Shown here: piece by piece, positions 35,366 to 46,600 of the stretch | Layout of the letters: the number at the start of each line of letters is the position of its first letter | How positions within the stretch are numbered: position 1 is the first letter of the stretch | Assembly (NCBI RefSeq): GCF_963576675.1 | Contig: NC_088911.1 | Location: forward strand, 74,429,256-74,493,255 | Direction: 5' to 3' | Length of the DNA stretch: 64,000 nt | DNA from: Euphorbia lathyris | Taxonomy: Eukaryota > Streptophyta > Magnoliopsida > Malpighiales > Euphorbiaceae | Program-made: the position numbers and the translations under genes | The notes under the pieces: model-generated | What the model saw: only the letters and a program-made list of their open reading frames with translations | Database searches by the model: none | What the model was told of the DNA's origin: nothing

Positions 35366-37243
35366 GAAATTCAAAAAAGAGGAAATAAATATACTTATTT
35401 ATATGAATATACACTATGGCAAAATAATAATAATACTTATATAAAAAAGGTAAAATAATAATGTATATATGAATTAATAAGTAAAAATGGTAGTAAGTAT
35501 AATACTAGATATGATACACATTTTATTTTAACTTGAGAATATGTAAAAAGTAATGGATAAAGTTTATAAATAAGAAAACCATATTTAAACTAAAATAGTT
35601 TTTATACATAATAAATATATGGAGGATAACCCACCCAAAACAATAAAAGGAAAATATACATATATACATATAGCCTTTATAAAACCAAATTAATGAAAAT
35701 CATACCCAAATATACAAAATAGGTATTCAATAGTAAGTTATTACTAGTCATATACTTTGAAAATAATTTTAATAATCCTATTACATATTTATACATATAC
35801 CTATACAAGAATAAATGTAAAAAAGATGAGAAAAAGGTTGGAAAAATGGATTTTTTAAGTTCCAGCAGTTTTACCGACGGAAAATCCGTCGGTAACCCGC
35901 TTTTAGTGACAGAAAACGGAAATTTACAGAAATAGTCCAACAGTTTCCAGATTTTATCAAAAACATTAGATCCGCTCTATTTTATCATTTTAGCCTCCAA
36001 ACTACCCCAAATCGGGTCATGGTTTGTAACGGAGGATTCTAAAACGACGTTTTATTGAAAATAACGGTTCAAAACATTTATAAAACAACGGATCTACGAC
36101 GTTTGGATCCCGAACTACCCTTGAATCGAGTCACGGTTCGTATTGGGATCCAAAACGAAGTTTTTATTTCAAAACTAAAACCAAATACTTGTTCAAATGC
36201 AAAACAAAAAATTAACTTAACAAATCTAAACAATAAAAGTGTAAAAAACAAATAAATAAATAGATTCAAACAATAAAAAGAGATGAATAAATAAACGGGT
36301 CTAGTTCCTCGGATTATTACCTCTCAATCGGTAATAGGAATGCCAAATCAAGTCGATTGATAGTGTTTTGAGTTGGATTTTTTGTGTTTTTGCTTTGTTC
36401 GAGTCTCGGGAAATTTTTCCAGGGGTTCGGGTTTTTTTTCCCTCCTAAATGCATTAGGCTCCATCCTATTTATAGGCATGGAGCCTTAACAATTAAGATT
36501 GCTTTGGCTTGGAGCCTAAGGGTAGGCTCCAAGCAAAGCTAAATTAGCTTACTCTTGACTTGGAGCCAAGGGTAAGCTAATTTGGCTTAATATATATCAT
36601 TATAATTATTATTATTATTAATGTTATCATTATTATTTTTTATTGTTATTTTTTATTTTTTATTTTATTTTTTTTTTAAATAGTAGTGCACTTGGCATTC
36701 GGCCAAGTGCAGCAAAATGCACTTGGCCGAAGCCAAGTGCCATGGGGCTGGGCCTTGGGCGGCCCAGCCCCCGTCACGGGCCGTCCAACGGCCCGTGACG
36801 AAAATGGCAGCCCGAGTCGTATATATAAAAAATAAAAATATTTAAATAAAAATACACTTAAACTTAACTAAAATCCAAAAATGATTTTTATCAAAAATGA
36901 TTTTTGTCAACACCGATTTTATAAAATTAGCTTTTACCACATCGATCTTTTTACAAAACTAAGTTTTTATTGTTCGAATTCTAAAACAAAACCCCTATCG
37001 ACCCGAGATTTTATTAATAATGAAATACTCCGAATTTGGCGAAATGATTTAAGATTTCATTTGCGGAACCGATTCGCCCGTCATCTCGATTCGATTTCCG
37101 AATTTGATCAAACCGTCTCCACGGTCCCTTTGAACAACGTTTTTTATTTATTATTTTTATTGACTCATCATTTATTTTAATCGACTGATTTGGATCCCTT
37201 TTTATAATTTTTCTTCATCGGTTCTCCGACCCCGGTGTCTACA
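34261..37243 (-). repeat. 3' LTR of the TAT-type element (left copy), 2983 bp
   Basis: Near-identical to 48565-51512. The main length difference is a TA microsatellite at ~35326-35363, about three times longer here. It holds a TATA-like TATAAATAG on the minus strand (36466-36474) and a cluster of hairpins (36460-36800). Minus-strand and plus-strand ORFs in it are not genes. Confidence 0.95.
36688..36800. promoter_or_regulatory. Four consecutive perfect or near-perfect hairpins in the LTR
   Basis: 36688-36710 (stem GCACTTGG/CCAAGTGC), 36719-36740 (GCACTTGGC/GCCAAGTGC), 36744-36771 (GGGGCTGGGCC/GGCCCAGCCCC) and 36772-36800 (CGTCACGGGCCGT/ACGGCCCGTGACG). The second LTR copy has the same set at 50956-51068. 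They lie upstream of the minus-strand TATA-like box. Confidence 0.9.
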
Positions 37244-37262
37244 GTTGCCCCTACTTTTCTAT
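37244..37262 (-). other. Polypurine tract of the TAT-type element
   Basis: The minus strand reads ATAGAAAAGTAGGGGCAAC directly before the LTR start TGTAGACACC, where the plus-strand primer of an LTR retrotransposon is expected. Confidence 0.7.
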
Positions 37263-37478
37263 TTTTGACAGTGACGTGTGTGCTTTTTGAAAAAAACTTT
37301 TCTAGAATACAACACATGCAATGTAAAACATATTAAAGTAAAAGACACATATAGAGTGGGAGGAGAAATACTTGATCTCCATGTCGCAAGTTCCTTCTTC
37401 GTCTTCGATCTTTACCTTGGCTGTCCTGTCCTTGCCTCTAAATCGGCCGCGGACGGACGCTCTTTCTGGGGAACCTAG

Positions 37479-37957
37479 TCTCTAAATCGACTGCAGGTAA
37501 AATGACTCAATAGCAACTTTGGTCTCTAAATCGACCGCAGGTAAAACGGCTCAAAAGCAACCCTGATCTCTAAATCGACCGCGGGTAAAAATGGCTCAAA
37601 AGCAACCCTGGTCAACGACCACGGGTAAAGATGGCTCAAAAGCAACCCTAGTCAACGACCGTGGGTAAAATGGCTCAAAAGCAACCCTGGTCAACGACCG
37701 CGGGTAAAATGGCTCAAAAGCAACCCTGGTCCACGACCGCGGGTAAAATGGCTCAAAAGCAACCCTGGTCCACGACCGCGGGTAAAAATGGCTCAAAAGC
37801 AACACTGGTCAACGTCCGTGGGTAAAATGGCTCAAAAGCGGCCCTGGTCTCTAAATCGACCGCAGGCAAAATGGCTCAATAGCAACCCTGGTCTCTAAAT
37901 CGACCGCAGGTAAAATGGCTCTTTCTAGCGACCCCAGTCTCTAAATCGACCGCAGGT
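37479..37957. repeat. Tandem array, ~12 units of 39/44 bp
   Basis: Each unit has CGACCGC(A/G)GGTAAAATGG, then CTCAAAAGCAACCCTGGTC. Units 1-3 and 10-12 are the 44-bp form (with TCTCTAAATCGACC). Units 4-9 are a 39-bp form (with TCAACGACC or TCCACGACC). On the minus strand this is the 3' untranslated part of the element. The 39-bp unit keeps a 13-codon frame open, hence a spurious ORF at 37596-37805. Confidence 0.95.
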
Positions 37958-38657
37958 GTGTAGTGATGCATATAGATGGGTGAATGTAGCCTAGTCTATG
38001 GATGCGTGTAAACACCTATGTGTGTGTGTGCAGGTGATTGTGCGTGTGTTTGAATGTGCATAAGTGTGTCCTATGTGTTTTGCTTTATGCGGATGTATGG
38101 ACATGTGTGTATGCAAACTATGTATGTGTGGATGAGATGGTCGAATGGATTCCCTTTTCATAGGCTGGAGGATTTCGGTAGCTTTAGATCGAGAAATGAT
38201 GCTTCGGGCCATCCCCAAGGTGTGCAAGGATGAGGGTGAGGATAAGTTTGAAACCAAGGGTTATAAGGATGGGGATTTGGTTTTGATGAGCTTGTGTCAA
38301 GGGGAGGTATGTAGCGATGCATATAGATGGGTGGATGTAGCCTAACCTATGGATGCATGTAAACACTTATATGTGCGTATGCAGGTGACCGTGCGTGTGT
38401 TTGAATGTGCATACGTGTGGCCTATGTGTTTTGCTTTATATGGATGTATGGACATGTGGGTATGCAAACTATGTATGTGTGGATGAGATGGTCGAATGGA
38501 TTCCCTTTTTCATAGGCTGGAGGATTTCGGTAGCTTCAGATCGAGAAATGATGCTTCAGGCCATCCTCTAGATGTGCAAGGATGAGGGCGAGGATAAGTT
38601 TGAAACTAAGGGTTGTAAGGATGAGGATTTGGTCTTGATGAGCTCGTGTCAAAGGGG
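37957..38657. repeat. Two tandem copies of a 351-bp unit
   Basis: Copy 1 is 37957-38307 and copy 2 is 38308-38657, starting TGTAGTGATGCATATAGATG and TGTAGCGATGCATATAGATG. Each has a TG-rich first half and a GAGGATTTCGGTAGC second half. Confidence 0.93.
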
Positions 38658-40638
38658 CTCTCGCTTTTAACCAGAGTTTGATGTATTCATTTTTTTCCCT
38701 AGTTTTTGCCTGAGCCTCCCTTTTCGGGTTTTCAACTCAACGGGATCTCTCCGATATTCTCTATCTCTCCTTTTGCATGAACTTCCCCTAGGGGTTTTCA
38801 ATTCATCTTTTCTATATCTCACCGATTTTCTCTATCTCTTCTTTTGCTTGGATCGCCTCTTTTGAGGTTTTCAATCCAACCTTTTTGTTCAATTTTTCTT
38901 CTCTTTTTTTCTTGATTGTGAATGATACCGGATAGCATAGGGGGTTTATATCCACGGGCCACTTCTATACTGAGAATTTGATGATGAGTTCATGCCTGAT
39001 GCCTTCGTTAATGGAGAAGCTTCCGGAGCGAGATGGATGGTGATCTGATTGCATAGTCGTGCCCGCGATTGAAGTTACCGTCTTGGTGTGGGTTAGAAGT
39101 TGATGCGAGCGCATGCCCCTGCCAACTCGAGGTGAAATTTCACGTGCGCTCAGGCTAGGGATACTGCCGTTGGGAGTAGTTATGGAGGAGAGACACTTCG
39201 GTCGAAGTTTGACTCTTGAGAGGACCACATAGGAGCAGAGGAACCAGACTTCATGGAGCATGAGAGAGAGGAATAGTCTCTTTTTTTTTAGTTTTTTTTT
39301 CAGATTTTGGATCGGTTTATGGGCGTTGAGGTGATTTCAGTTGAGATGGGGCGTCTATTGATGCGGGTGTTTTCATTGCAAATGCAACCGTCTAGCTTAA
39401 GAAAAGCACTTGGCAAACACACATTGAATTGTTTACTGCTCAGTTTATTAACCATTGTTACCAAAGTATGCCCTTTCGGGTTTTCATATTTCAGTTATTT
39501 TAACTCTCTCCTTTTATGCCCGGAATTTTCAAATAAGCGCCCCGTGGGGTTTTCACTTATTGGGATGTCCCTTATTGTTGCATAGGCCGTCCTTTGCGGA
39601 TTTTCAACCTATCGGGATTTTCTTTTTTTTTTAATTTTCATGAGAAGGATTCCACGATTCCCTCGAGATTGATTAAAGTTCTAAACTTTGTTGTCGCCTT
39701 CATCTTCATTCGACTACGCATTTGATCTTTCTTCGTCAAAGTGAGATTTCCTCGTACATTTGATTACACATTTGACGGATACTGTCAACTGCTTTTGCCA
39801 CCTTGGCGCCCCTTGGTTGATCACGTCAGCTTTTGATTTATTTGAATAATTTTCTTTTACTTCTGACTGGCTTGACTTTGCCCCTAGGCCCTTTTAACAT
39901 CATTTTTTTCCTTTTTTTATTTTTTTTACTTTGAGTCATCATAGATCTAAACCTTTTCATTGATCCTGGAACAGGGTCTTTTATCGTTGATAGGTTAGTT
40001 GCCCCGGTCTTGTTCTGAATGGTGCACTCATGTACTTGTGTCCCCTTTGGGGGGAGAAATTTTTGTCGGTGCCTTAGTGCTAGCATGGTTCTAAGGGCTT
40101 GTTGCTTGCTCCTTCTTTTCTTTTATTTTTCTCTCTTTTTGGACGTCGTTGATTATCGCTCAGTCTTCTTTTCGGCACAAGCCGGTGAGAACCCTTCGTT
40201 TGATGGGTCTACGCCCGACTTATCATCATAGAGCCAGGGAATCACTTCTCATGAGTCATTTTTTTTTAATTTTCTCTCTTCAGTGGTTAAGTACTGAGCA
40301 ATAAGTATATTCTAGAGCTTATGTCTGTGCCATGATAAGAAGCGGGAATATCTCAATTGGGTGAATGTCAAAAGTAATTACATATGTTTGGGGATAAAAT
40401 TTGCGGAAATGAAATTTCATTGAATTCAAAGGAGGTTAATTAATAACGTCTTGTGGAATAAAAGACAAGGATAAAGACTACAAGTGCAATCCTCTCTCTC
40501 ATGCTACTTCAGGAAGCTTCAGGTTCTTCCACTTCATAAGTGTCCTCAATCTCGAGAACTTCTTCTTTAGCTCATCGTGATCCATTGTAGACTTCACCGT
40601 TCAAGGAACAAGTCGAAAGCTTCATCTGCTGAGAAAGA
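38658..40638 (-). other. 3' untranslated region of the TAT-type element
   Basis: No coding domain. Weakly repeated pieces of ~60 bp, such as TTTTCGGGTTTTCAACTC and CTAGGGGTTTTCAATTC (38700-38880) and again at 39470-39610, suggest an older degraded array. Confidence 0.6.
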
Positions 40639-41382
40639 TCATGGATCACTTATCTTTCCAGCTTTGATGAGATCTTGGATTTCATGCTTCAACCTCATGC
40701 AAGTACTTGTTTTGTGACCATATTTCTGGTGGAAGTGGCAGTAGCCCCTGTGTTTGACTAACTCAGTGGTTTGACCTCCCGTGGCTAGTAGCGGATGAAG
40801 TATGTCATGCATTCGTAGATCCTCCAACACTTCAAATAAGGGTTGGGTGAAAGTGGAGAATTCCCTTCCCTCCCTTCTATACTGAGTGGGCGATGGAGGG
40901 TGAACAACCCTGGTAATCTCATATCCCCGATGGTGTGGATCTTGTTGTGTTCGTGAAACATGGTGTGAGACTACCCTTAGTGGAGTGAATATTTGTGGAT
41001 TAGCTTGTGACGCGAGCTAGAACATAGGTTTCTCCACAGCAGCTTTCGGGATCTCCGCAACCAGTGACTCGCTCAGGACCTCCCTGACCAACCTTTTCAG
41101 CTCCATCTTGAATTCGTCTGAAGCAAGGATATCGGGAAGAACTCGCTTGATTTCTGCTCTGAGATTGAAATCTCCTATCATCTCTTGGGAATTTTCAACC
41201 ACCTCATGCTTAGTAGCCTCCGGATCATTAAGAGCATATTTGAACTCGTCATAAAAGATGTATTTGGCTAAAGCCCCTTGCACACGGCTCTCAAGATTGT
41301 GGTTTGAATTGTTGGATTGGGCCATGAGTTCGGTTTCTAATAAGGAAAGAGAAAGGATCGGTGAGTGGAGCTTTTTAGGCAT
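40639..41382 (-). pseudogene. Shortened gag of the TAT-type element, one in-frame stop
   Basis: A single minus-strand frame of 247 residues, interrupted only by TAG at 41017-41019. The N-terminal part (MPKKLHSPILSLSLLETELM, EFKYALNDPEATKHEVVE, RAEIKRVLPDILASDEFKM) is Glu/Lys-rich, and I recognise no domain in it. The C-terminal part, FTQPLFEVLEDLRMHDILHP, then YCHFHQKYGHKTSTCMRLKH and EIQDLIKAGKIS, matches the gag C-terminus and zinc-knuckle region of TAT-lineage elements. Usual gag proteins of this group are far longer, so the capsid core is mostly missing. The stop could be a mutation or, less likely, a site of readthrough. Confidence 0.8.
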
Positions 41383-41639
41383 TATGAATTTTGATGATGC
41401 GATGCACGTGTGATGCGAATGCCAGAGCTATCTACTTGTGCCTCCTATCGATGGATGTATGATTTATGCATGATTCGTGGTGTGCGCTTTATTTCTTACA
41501 ATATAAACACGATTTGACTGGAGCTAAACCCCTTTTTACCAGAGCTGTCGGCAGTGCTTCGATCGTCTGTGCTAACTCACCTGTTTGGAAGTGCGGATGC
41601 CCCAAACCATTTCAACTATTGTACACACATTAGTATGAA

Positions 41640-44600
41640 CCCTACAAGTTTACTACGCAATGCTTTACAAGATGTACAATGTTGAATGATGCTCAACAAG
41701 ACTGACGCTTGTGAGATTGAGACGACTCTCATGATAACTAAAATTTCCTAGGATTCTAGGTAGATGAGAGTGTACCCCGATGATATCTGTGACGTGTAGA
41801 TACATTCGAGGGGTAGCGACATGAGTGGGGGGAAATGACATACTTGGTACATCGACACGACTCACGACCTAAAAAAAACAACATAAGCGACTATGCATGA
41901 GGTGCATGTGAAGGATTGTCATCATCGGTTGTGATGACATACTTCGAAGATACAAGGTGTTACACGGGCTGATGTGATGCTCATGGTATGTTCGAGACTT
42001 AAACAGACCATGACAGAGACATGCGGGGCACTTGTCTACAGTTTACTTGGTATCGATACTGATAGCAGGGAACCGCCTTTCTGGGAAACACAACTTTCCT
42101 GAAATAGGACGACATAGAGGGTGGGTCTTAAACTAGAAGCAAGCGGGACAAGACCACCACATATGGGGTGTGGGTCAATGGTTAGTTTAAACCCAAGATA
42201 CAAATACGTAGACGTACCAACGGAACCTTGGCGTGCTATGCAGAAAGTGGTAACACACGGGGTGTGCCCCAAACAGGTTAAGGCATAAGGAAGATGCGAG
42301 TGACATACGTGATGTGCGCCAATTGTCAGCTTCCCTCGGAAAGCCACTATTACAATGATGGGTATTTATTTAACGGGACAATGAACACGGAATACCCGAT
42401 ACTCGAGGTCCGAATGGGATGCATATGTCAACATACGAGGTATGTGCCAATTATTAACTCCTACTTAGCTCACTAGTATCATGACAGAGTGGTTTGAAAC
42501 ATGGTGCATTTAGGAAGTACGATGACGTACATGGTATGCTTCAGAGGTAGCCAAAAGGCATGATGGGAGTCACACTCAATGTGCCCCCATGGTTGACTTA
42601 TACATAACTTACGAACAATGTGATGGCCTGATTTTGGGATTTCGACCGTCGCGGGGGAAATCCGACATGCTAGGTACGAGACACGAATAGGGTACACATA
42701 CGAGACCCGTGTTATCTGACCGACTTTGGGCATAGGTGAAGCACAAAGATGACTCAAGAGGTACCTCCTAACAACATCGGAGATGTCAGCTAGACACGAT
42801 ACCGACATGCATGGTGCAGTCTAAGGATTAACTCAAGCTAGAGACACAAATACCTCGATGAATTTGCGGACATCGGTGCATCTGGTAGAATGAGAGGAGT
42901 CCTAATCCGATCGAGGTACCAACGAGATACAAACGACGACTTACCTGGTATGTGTCAAAGGTCAACTCGTTTCATAATGCAAACCAGACGACGAAATGTT
43001 TTATGAGAACCCCTAAAGATCTTACGTGGATACTTATGACGTATTTGGTCCATCACCGATATTTGAGATACCAGCAATGACACACAGGGTAGACGTCGAT
43101 AGTTCGACTGGAACCTATCACTATGAACAATTCGAGGAGCATTGAAGGCGCAAACCAAGACCTTCGAGGTAAGTGCCAAATATTGGACTTAGACGCGGTA
43201 CGAACAACTCGATACTACTGATACGAGCGAGACCCAAATGGCGACACATAGAGCATATGTCTCAGACGCGTAAATAAGGCAATTCGGAGTTTAAGGTGCA
43301 TGGACGAAGGTAGAAATGATGTAGGGGGAGCGTGTCGAGGATTTGACAATATAAACAAACCACTGTTTGAGGCTTACTCAAGACCTGAGTGACGACTTAC
43401 GGGGCGTACGTCAAAAGTTTGACAGGAGCCTCACGACATGAACGACTCAGTGTGTCAAGGTGTGAGCGGGACGCCCGAGACGGCTCATAGGGTACGTGCC
43501 TAATGGTATGACTTGGACTCGACGGCATGAATCACTCTATATAACAGGTACGTGACAAAAGTTCGACTCGAACTTGACGATACAAATGACTCGACATTGG
43601 AGACGTAAGCGAGATGCACGTGATGACATATATGGTACTTGCCCCAGATTCGACTTGAAATCGATGACATGAATGACTCGGCAGCTAACATGCGGATGGG
43701 ACGTACCAAACCGTGTATGGGGGTATGTGCCCCAAGCTTAACCATGACTGGATGGCATAAACGACTCAGCCTTTGATATGTGGGTAAGGCGCGAGGGATG
43801 ACATACGGAACGCTTGTCAAAAGTCGGTCTAGCATTGGATAACCTAATGATATATTCGTGGACTACGAATATTGCCGATGACAAGGCGACATGCGGGGGC
43901 ACGTTTTGACCAGGCCCAACGTATGACTAAAGCGCAAGCGGTGACATACGGGATATGCACCAAAAGCTGATACATGCTCGAAGCACCAGTGTCAAATGTT
44001 TGGAATACTGACATGTTACGGCATATGGTGACGTACCTGGTATGTCTCATATCGATTTGGCTGTTTTGAAGATGCGACGGGGTGTCTCAAGAAGGCCAAG
44101 GATGCACGGGTTACCTTAGTACAATGACGTGTCGATATATAAGGTACGATTGAGAGTACCAATAGGGCATGAGGATGACCTACCAGCTAGGAGGTTAGTA
44201 CAATGACGCATGGATTTATTGGATATGACGAGGTGACATATAAGACGCCAGTTAAAGTGCGGATGTGACGTGATGACTTCGTGCATCAGAGGGCCAATGT
44301 GAACCTGGGGTCTGGACAGTGGGACGATGTAAATACGAGGGGGCACCATGACGACCCCCGTGGCACACCTAAAGGTACAAATGGGAGGTGTGGTCCACAC
44401 ACGAGTTAAGGGTTCATTTCGAAGCTCAATGTATTGCCCACAACCCCGAAATACGGAGGTGCTATGTATGGACTACATCCCCAGATGCGAATGACGATCG
44501 GTAAGCGAGATTCGTGTGAAATAGTCGACTCGACCCTAAGGTACCGATCGTACAACCACGTAACTTTGGAGTATAGGTGCACGGTGCGCCGACATGCGCG

Positions 44601-46600
44601 GCATGTCTTAGCGTACGAAGGTCATGATGATAACTTACGAGATGAAAGGCACGGATGACATAACGACGTAATTCAGAATCATATGGGCATTGTGTATAGC
44701 ATGGCGATATACGTCTTGAGACACGAAAGGGAGGTGACGACGACCCGGGAGATCCTGGTTCCATTCGAGTCCAAGGTACCGGTCATAATCTTGAGATGTG
44801 TTGGCTAAAGCATAGCGACATACATGGTATGTCTTGAGGCATAAGTAGGACGTGTATGAGACATGTGATGAATGGTTAATTCGAGTCTCGGGGGAACCGA
44901 TGCCGTGACAATGTTTCCTTTTTGAACTACCGATATGTTATCGGCGACGGGGCAACACGCATAGTATGTCTCAAGTTGATCATGCGGAAAGTGAAAGGAA
45001 TCTGCCCCATGATGCGAAGGTTATGACAAACGAGGTATGACCACCAAGCAGCTTGGATCCGACAAGGATGTATATCTAACGAACAGTATTCCTAACCATG
45101 GTAGAGGGAGGCGGAGCACGTTGTGACACATGGGACACGTCTCCGGATAACTTAAGCACGGTGGCAAAGACGCATGTGATATGTTACGATGCACCGGGTA
45201 TACCCTCTAACGGTATAAACAGGACGATAAAGATGTGCGCGGTGTATCCCACACAAAGTATGACACGATGAAGACATAGGGAATACCTCAAGGTCTAAAG
45301 GGGCTCCTCCGGACTAATATATGAGACACATCATAACATGCGGGGTAGACCTTTTGACGGGCATGCGAGACATGGTAAAGACGCACGAGATACCTTGAGA
45401 CATATGGGGTATGTCTTCCGTTAGGCACCTAGCAAGGCGAGAACTCAAGTCATGATATACGGGGCATGGCTCTAGACTAGCGTATCCGACATGGAAAACG
45501 CATATGCGACCTATCGTGATGTACGACTTTGACAATATCCGGACGTACGCGGTGTACGGCGGCGCATCGAGTACACATCTTGACTAGCATATAGCTGATG
45601 TGATGGAGACGCATGGGACACTTCACAATATGGAAGGTGGGACGAGGTAAGGATGTATGGGATACGTCACGGCCCAAATGGTATGCCTTTTGTCTAACGT
45701 ATATAACATGGTGAACAAGCACCTGATACGCCATGACATATGGGGCATGCAACTCATGCCCCTCGCTTGGCGCAAGGAATGAGGCGAAAATGTACAGGAT
45801 GCGTTATGACACACACAGTACACCTTCTGACCGGTGTGTAATGACATGGTAGCAACACTAGGAATGGGTCACCATATACGAGGCATAACAGCGAAAAGAT
45901 GTATGGGATACGTCACGACATAACAAGTACGCTCCTTGATCGGTGTCTGAAGGATTAATGGAAGATGTATGGGGTGCGTTACGTCCTACAGGGTACGACA
46001 AAGTAAAGATGCAAGGAATACATCACCACATGACAAGTGGGACTCATGACGGGTGGACACGTGATGACACGACGCAGCAAGGATATAGCGGATACGTCAC
46101 CTGAGAACGGTACGCCTCTTAACAGGGTAAGGACATATTGGAGGTGTCGCAACATACAGGGTATGCCAAAACAAAGGCGTAGGGGATACGCCAGGACATA
46201 AGGGTTGTACCTTCTGACTAGTGCCTATGATACTAGGGAAATTACGAGGTACGCTACCATACATACAGTATGCTAAGGCGAAGACGCATAGGATACGTCA
46301 CGACATAATGGACATGCCTCCTCGCTAGCATACAGACAACACTGTGAAGACGCACGAGATGTGCCAAGGACGCATAAGATGCGTCCCAACACACAAGCAC
46401 GATAAGGCAAAGACGTATGGGATACGTCACGACATAACTGGTATGCCTCCCAATGAACACGCGACGTTGGGGTCGATTCTTTCTCACATTCCTAACAAAC
46501 ACGTCCTAAGTCTACAAAACCTAGAATGGCTGCACGCAGCTCGGTTAGCATGCGACACTTTATATGGTATGACTGCAATGATTTGTTAAGCATAGGATGC
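41640..46600 (-). repeat. ~5-kb degenerate repeat domain in the 5' leader of the TAT-type element
   Basis: Recurrent words GATACGTCACGACATA, GACGCATGGGATAC and GGGGTATGCCTC recur at roughly 60-100-bp spacing (for example 45654, 45897, 45965, 46281, 46412). Toward 41.6-44 kb they grade into GATGACATACGGGGTATGTG, GACTCGAC and CGACATGAATGACTCG. It is richer in G+C and CpG than its surroundings. All ORFs here are short and unrelated to known domains. Confidence 0.75.

Noticed and set aside
37244..37262. Primer-binding site next to the left LTR (plus-strand element)
   Set aside because: It does not end like a tRNA complement, while a convincing PBS lies beside the right LTR on the minus strand; gag is also on the minus strand.
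37596..37805. Minus-strand frame of repeated 13-residue blocks
   Set aside because: The 39-bp unit is a multiple of three, so the frame stays open by arithmetic; it is the 3' UTR array of the element.
45477..45752. Several 60-100-codon frames in the degenerate repeat domain
   Set aside because: They overlap each other, contain repeat words only and show no domain.
41640..46600. CRISPR-like or tRNA-cluster explanation for the repeated words
   Set aside because: Repeats are degenerate with no constant repeat-spacer pattern, no cloverleaf forms, and the context is a plant retrotransposon.
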